This document shows, in pieces, positions 13,223 to 15,892 of a stretch of 15,892 nucleotides of DNA (the stretch's first letter is position 1; each line of letters starts with the position of its first letter). The notes beneath the pieces are model-generated. The model had not been told where the DNA came from, searched no databases, and was given only the letters and a program-made list of their open reading frames with translations. A program made the position numbers and the translations under genes. Source of the DNA: an uncultured Verrucomicrobiales bacterium (GTDB lineage: Bacteria; Verrucomicrobiota; Verrucomicrobiia; Verrucomicrobiales; Akkermansiaceae); the NCBI GenBank assembly GCA_937885815.1, contig CALABM010000179.1, positions 1 through 15,892 of the forward strand, read 5' to 3'.

Positions 13223-14190
13223 GACTTACGGGCAAGGAGTGCAGCCTGACGAGCCTTAGCCTGCTGAAGCAGAGTTTCAGCCTCCTTGGCAGCCTCAGGA
13301 TTAATGTTTCTCTGGCGAATAACATTCTCAAAGCAGAATACGGCAGCACCATATTCACGAGAACGCTCTAAATAGTAACGGCCGGTTTCAAGCTCCTGCT
13401 GCACCAGCAGGCGGCGCACGTTGGAAGCCTCGTTGAGAGCCTTGCGGGCATCAGCATGGTTCGGGAAACGCAGGGTGAAATCCTCATATGCCTCCTGGGC
13501 ACGAGTGAGGTTTGCAAGGTTCTGGTTACCACGAGTACGGCTGCTGGCCCAAAGCTGAGCCACCATAAGCTGAGCCTCGGGAGCATAACGGCTATCCGGA
13601 TAATTTTCTACAAGGGAAGAGAACACAGCCGCAGCCTCTTCATAACGCTCCTTACGCACCAGATAACGGGCAAGGATAGATGTAGCCGTAGCAGCCATGT
13701 CATTATAGGGAGCATTGGAAATCACGCTGCGCAGCCACTTTTCCACGGCTGAACTTTCAAGCTCGGCCTTCCAGAGCCCCAAAACGCTTACCTGCAATGT
13801 ACCTTCAGCTGCAGCCATAGCCATAGCGAGCTGGCGTTCAAGAGCTCTTGTGTAAAGCGAGCTGCTCTGGTAACGCTTCACAATTTTATCATATTCCTCG
13901 AAAGCATCACGCGGCAACCCCTGCTTTTCGTAAATCTCAGCCAAGAGCATGCGGGCCTCAGGAGCACAAGGAGCCAGCTCATGATTCAGCGCTATATTGC
14001 GCAGCTTTCGCTTGGCCGCGCTGAGTTCACCGGCTGCCATCAGCGCTCTTGCCTCACTAAGCAGAGCATCCGCCTGAGGATCTGCAGCCTGAATTGTACC
14101 GGCCGGCAGAAGCCCACTGTTATTTTGATGGCACATAGTAAGCGGCAGCACAGCCACCGCACACATTAGCAGATGAAGTCTCATTCTCAT
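13219..14190 (-). CDS. bamD: BamD-like TPR outer-membrane lipoprotein
   Basis: 323 residues from the ATG at 14190. A TTG-initiated longer frame (14229) is rejected because the -35 box occupies it; a second ATG 6 nt later is possible. N-terminal signal MRMRLHLLMCAVAVLPLTMC. Several TPR-like helix pairs follow: ADALLSEARALMAAGELSAA, PEARMLLAEIYEKQGLPRDAF, EEYDKIVKRYQSS, ERYEEAAAVFSSLVENYPDS and EAYEDFTLRFPNHADA. The YP-S pattern is typical of BamD/YfiO, which docks BamA for beta-barrel insertion. It is longer than E. coli BamD (about 245). The probable lipobox LTMC has Met at -1, which is atypical, so lipidation is uncertain. A related periplasmic TPR protein (YbgF/CpoB-like) is the main alternative. 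It is first in the operon with lptE and rsmI. Confidence 0.72.
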   Translation of the reverse strand: MRMRLHLLMCAVAVLPLTMCHQNNSGLLPAGTIQAADPQADALLSEARALMAAGELSAAKRKLRNIALNHELAPCAPEARMLLAEIYEKQGLPRDAFEEYDKIVKRYQSSSLYTRALERQLAMAMAAAEGTLQVSVLGLWKAELESSAVEKWLRSVISNAPYNDMAATATSILARYLVRKERYEEAAAVFSSLVENYPDSRYAPEAQLMVAQLWASSRTRGNQNLANLTRAQEAYEDFTLRFPNHADARKALNEASNVRRLLVQQELETGRYYLERSREYGAAVFCFENVIRQRNINPEAAKEAETLLQQAKARQAALLARKS

Positions 14191-14200
14191 GTTGGTTCGT

Positions 14201-14229
14201 ATAATAGCACGCCACCCCACACAGCGCAA
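14201..14229 (-). promoter_or_regulatory. bamD-lptE-rsmI promoter (near-leaderless)
   Basis: On the minus strand TTGCGC (-35, 14229-14224), a 17-nt spacer and TATTAT (-10, 14206-14201), ending 10 nt before the ATG at 14190. The predicted leader is about 3-4 nt. Confidence 0.65.
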
Positions 14230-14251
14230 GCGAGAAATGAAGGGTGGCGTG
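14208..14251. promoter_or_regulatory. 10-bp inverted repeat flanking the bamD -35 box
   Basis: CACGCCACCC at 14208-14217 and its exact complement GGGTGGCGTG at 14242-14251 are separated by 24 nt. One arm lies in the promoter spacer, the other just upstream of the -35. This is a good shape for a two-site operator. It could instead be the terminator stem of the upstream ferredoxin gene, though no U-tract follows. Confidence 0.5.
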
Positions 14252-14348
14252 TCTTATTTCGCTAGAAATCCGGAAAAGAGTATATTTCTTCTCTGGCAAT
14301 CAGCTCTCAGATAAAGCAGGCAAAGAATTATGAAAAACTCAGAATACT

Positions 14349-15892
14349 TCAGGCTTCAGGAGTAAGGGCTTTGTGTTCAGCACAGGGCGTAACCTGCAAA
14401 GCGCGAGGCTCAGCCGGGCAGGCGTGAGAGCACGCTCCACAGCCGGTACAGCGGGAAACGTCCACCTTAGGAGCACGGAGATGAAGAGCATCCAATGCCT
14501 GATGGCGTCTGCAAGCAGCAACACATTCACCACAAGCTTCACACTTGCTGTAATCTATCACCGGCAAAAGCATGGGATTACCATTAGCCCTCACACGCCC
14601 CGGCACCTCCACCATCGTGATTGCACCATGCGGACACTTGCGGGCGCAACGGCGACAGCCTACGCATTTTACAGCATCCACCGAGGGTGCTATTACCTCA
14701 GTAAGCGCGCCAGTGGGGCAAACCACATTCAGGCATTTTCCGCAGACTTCTCCCCTGCTCCACACACGGCAATTCTTCTGAGTGAAGAGCACCTCACCAA
14801 TTTTCACAAAGCGCTTTTCTGCAAGAGAAAGCGGCAGCAACGCTCCCTCAGGGCAGACGCTCGAACAGGCGTTACAATCAGGCGCACAGTAGCCGCGAGT
14901 GTAATCCATATACGGCTTCATCAGGCCACTGAGCCCATGCGCCATGAAGGACGGCCGGAGCACGTGAGTGGGACAAGTGGTCATGCAGAGGCCGCAACCG
15001 GTGCAACGGCTCAGCAGGCGCTCCACACTACCGGCCCCCGGAGGCACCGCGGCAGCAGCCGTATTCCCCGCAATCAGCCCCTCCGGCATAGCAGCGGTAG
15101 CCAGCCCGGTAATACCCAGCCCAAGGAAGGCACGACGAGAGACACTTTCCGGTTTACCCTGAGCATCTTCTGCCCGCTTAGGCTGCTCTTCCGGCACTTT
15201 CTCCTCCTTCGGAGCCGCCTCCGTTTTCTTACGGCACAAAGACATCGCCCCCTTAGGACAGGAGGACACACAATCATAACAGCCCACGCAGCGAGTGGCA
15301 TCCACCCGCATATTCTTCAGGTCAATGGCATGAGCCTTACAGCGACGCATACAGCCAGCACAGCGGCCGCACTTCTCCGCATCAATAGCCGGCACAAAGG
15401 GAGCCACGCGGGAAATCAACCCCAGCAGGGAGCCCACAGGACAAATGGTGTTACAATACAAACGCCCACACAGGAACGCCATCACCAGCGGCACCGCAAT
15501 ACTCAGGCAGATAATGACGATGAGCCAAGGCTCATAACGCCCCCACTCCCCACTCACGATGGGGTTCACAACTGCGGCTATAAAGCGGGAAGAGATGCTG
15601 TAAGGATCCAGCAAAGTAAACACCATAATACAGCCTACAGCAAGAAAAACAAACACCGCGGAGGCCACCACGAGGCGCAACACCCAGCGATTGGGCATGA
15701 AGCGCATCTGCGCCCCCTTCAGCTTCTCCGAGCGCGGGCGCGCCAAGCGGTTCACAATATCCTGCATGATACCCAGCGGACACAGCCAGGAGCAATACAC
15801 GCGACCGAAAAGCAGCGTCAGCACAATTATTATGCATCCGCCGACAAAAATACGAATAAACGGATTTTTAACCGCCTTTGACGAAAGCTTCT
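14349..15892 (-). CDS. Membrane polyferredoxin (NapH-like with fused NapG-like part), partial
   Basis: The frame stays open to the right edge, so the N-terminus is missing; a GTG at 15824 is not the start because KNPFIRIFVGG precedes it in frame. Numbering from that GTG: NapH/CcoG-type membrane motifs GRVYCSWLCPLG (7-18) and CGRLYCNTICPVG (119-131) with helices about 47-70 and 100-120. Two 4Fe-4S motifs follow (CGRCAGCMRRC 152-162, CVGCYDCVSSCP 179-190), then a charged linker and SRRAFLGLGITGLATAA (229-245), a twin-arginine-like signal. Six more cysteine clusters start at 274, 313, 352, 387, 428 and 459. It probably carries electrons between membrane and periplasmic partners; the donor and acceptor are unknown. 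119 bp separate it from the bamD promoter region, with no clear terminator. Confidence 0.85.
   Translation of the reverse strand, partial: KLSSKAVKNPFIRIFVGGCIIIVLTLLFGRVYCSWLCPLGIMQDIVNRLARPRSEKLKGAQMRFMPNRWVLRLVVASAVFVFLAVGCIMVFTLLDPYSISSRFIAAVVNPIVSGEWGRYEPWLIVIICLSIAVPLVMAFLCGRLYCNTICPVGSLLGLISRVAPFVPAIDAEKCGRCAGCMRRCKAHAIDLKNMRVDATRCVGCYDCVSSCPKGAMSLCRKKTEAAPKEEKVPEEQPKRAEDAQGKPESVSRRAFLGLGITGLATAAMPEGLIAGNTAAAAVPPGAGSVERLLSRCTGCGLCMTTCPTHVLRPSFMAHGLSGLMKPYMDYTRGYCAPDCNACSSVCPEGALLPLSLAEKRFVKIGEVLFTQKNCRVWSRGEVCGKCLNVVCPTGALTEVIAPSVDAVKCVGCRRCARKCPHGAITMVEVPGRVRANGNPMLLPVIDYSKCEACGECVAACRRHQALDALHLRAPKVDVSRCTGCGACSHACPAEPRALQVTPCAEHKALTPEA

Noticed and set aside
14191..14229. TTG start for the BamD-like gene
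   Set aside because: It would place the start in the -35 box and add residues before a proper signal peptide.
14373..15881. 502-codon open frame on the plus strand
   Set aside because: Antisense to the polyferredoxin gene; rich in His, Thr and Arg with no recognisable fold, as expected for a shadow frame of a Cys-rich GC-biased gene.

Overview
The window fits a member of the Verrucomicrobiota, most likely an Akkermansia-like or related gut bacterium. The main clue is a secreted protein at 1947-2897 that ends in a PEP-CTERM-type tail (VPEP, a hydrophobic helix, then RRRR) of the kind common in that group. The outer-membrane genes (LptE, a BamD-like lipoprotein, ExbB/ExbD) show a diderm cell. 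Shine-Dalgarno sequences are nearly absent. The assignment is inference; no rRNA gene is present. Every gene I can support lies on the minus strand, so the biological order runs from high to low coordinates.

Layout in transcription order. 15892-14349: a multi-cluster membrane ferredoxin, cut by the right edge. 14190-12012: a three-gene operon joined by 4-base stop/start overlaps: BamD-like TPR lipoprotein, LptE, and the 16S rRNA methyltransferase RsmI. 11824-10139: ribosomal protein S1, with its own promoter, a leader of about 95 nt and a hairpin terminator. 10032-9283: a WecG/TagA/CpsF-family glycosyltransferase. 9261-9063: a dispersed repeat, a second copy of which enters at the left edge (1-56). 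8998-8543: a small PEGA-like lipoprotein. 8340-6778: S13, S11 and S4, ending in a strong terminator but without the usual rpoA and rplQ. 6691-6573: 17 tandem copies of a 7-bp unit. 6451-5168: SerRS and its terminator. 5062-3175: an ExbB/ExbD-like pair followed by a single-pass proline-rich protein and a small zinc-ribbon membrane protein. 2897-1947: the PEP-CTERM protein. 1857-234: the broken remains of a beta-helix surface protein running directly into a lysyl-tRNA synthetase that has lost its N-terminal anticodon-binding region.

Most of the window is housekeeping: translation (lysS, serS, S1, S4, S11, S13, RsmI), outer-membrane assembly (BamD, LptE) and energised envelope transport (ExbB/D). 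The most unusual observations are these. Four monocistronic or operon-leading genes have near-consensus promoters whose -10 box ends only 6-10 nt before the ATG, which predicts leaderless or nearly leaderless mRNAs. The ExbD-like protein has no acidic residue in its transmembrane helix. The lysS gene is chimeric. A repeat family bounded by a TGTCCCAAAGAT motif sits in the intergenic gaps. The ferredoxin carries an internal twin-arginine motif that could place half of its clusters outside the membrane. I see no CRISPR array, tRNA, rRNA, phage gene or transposase.
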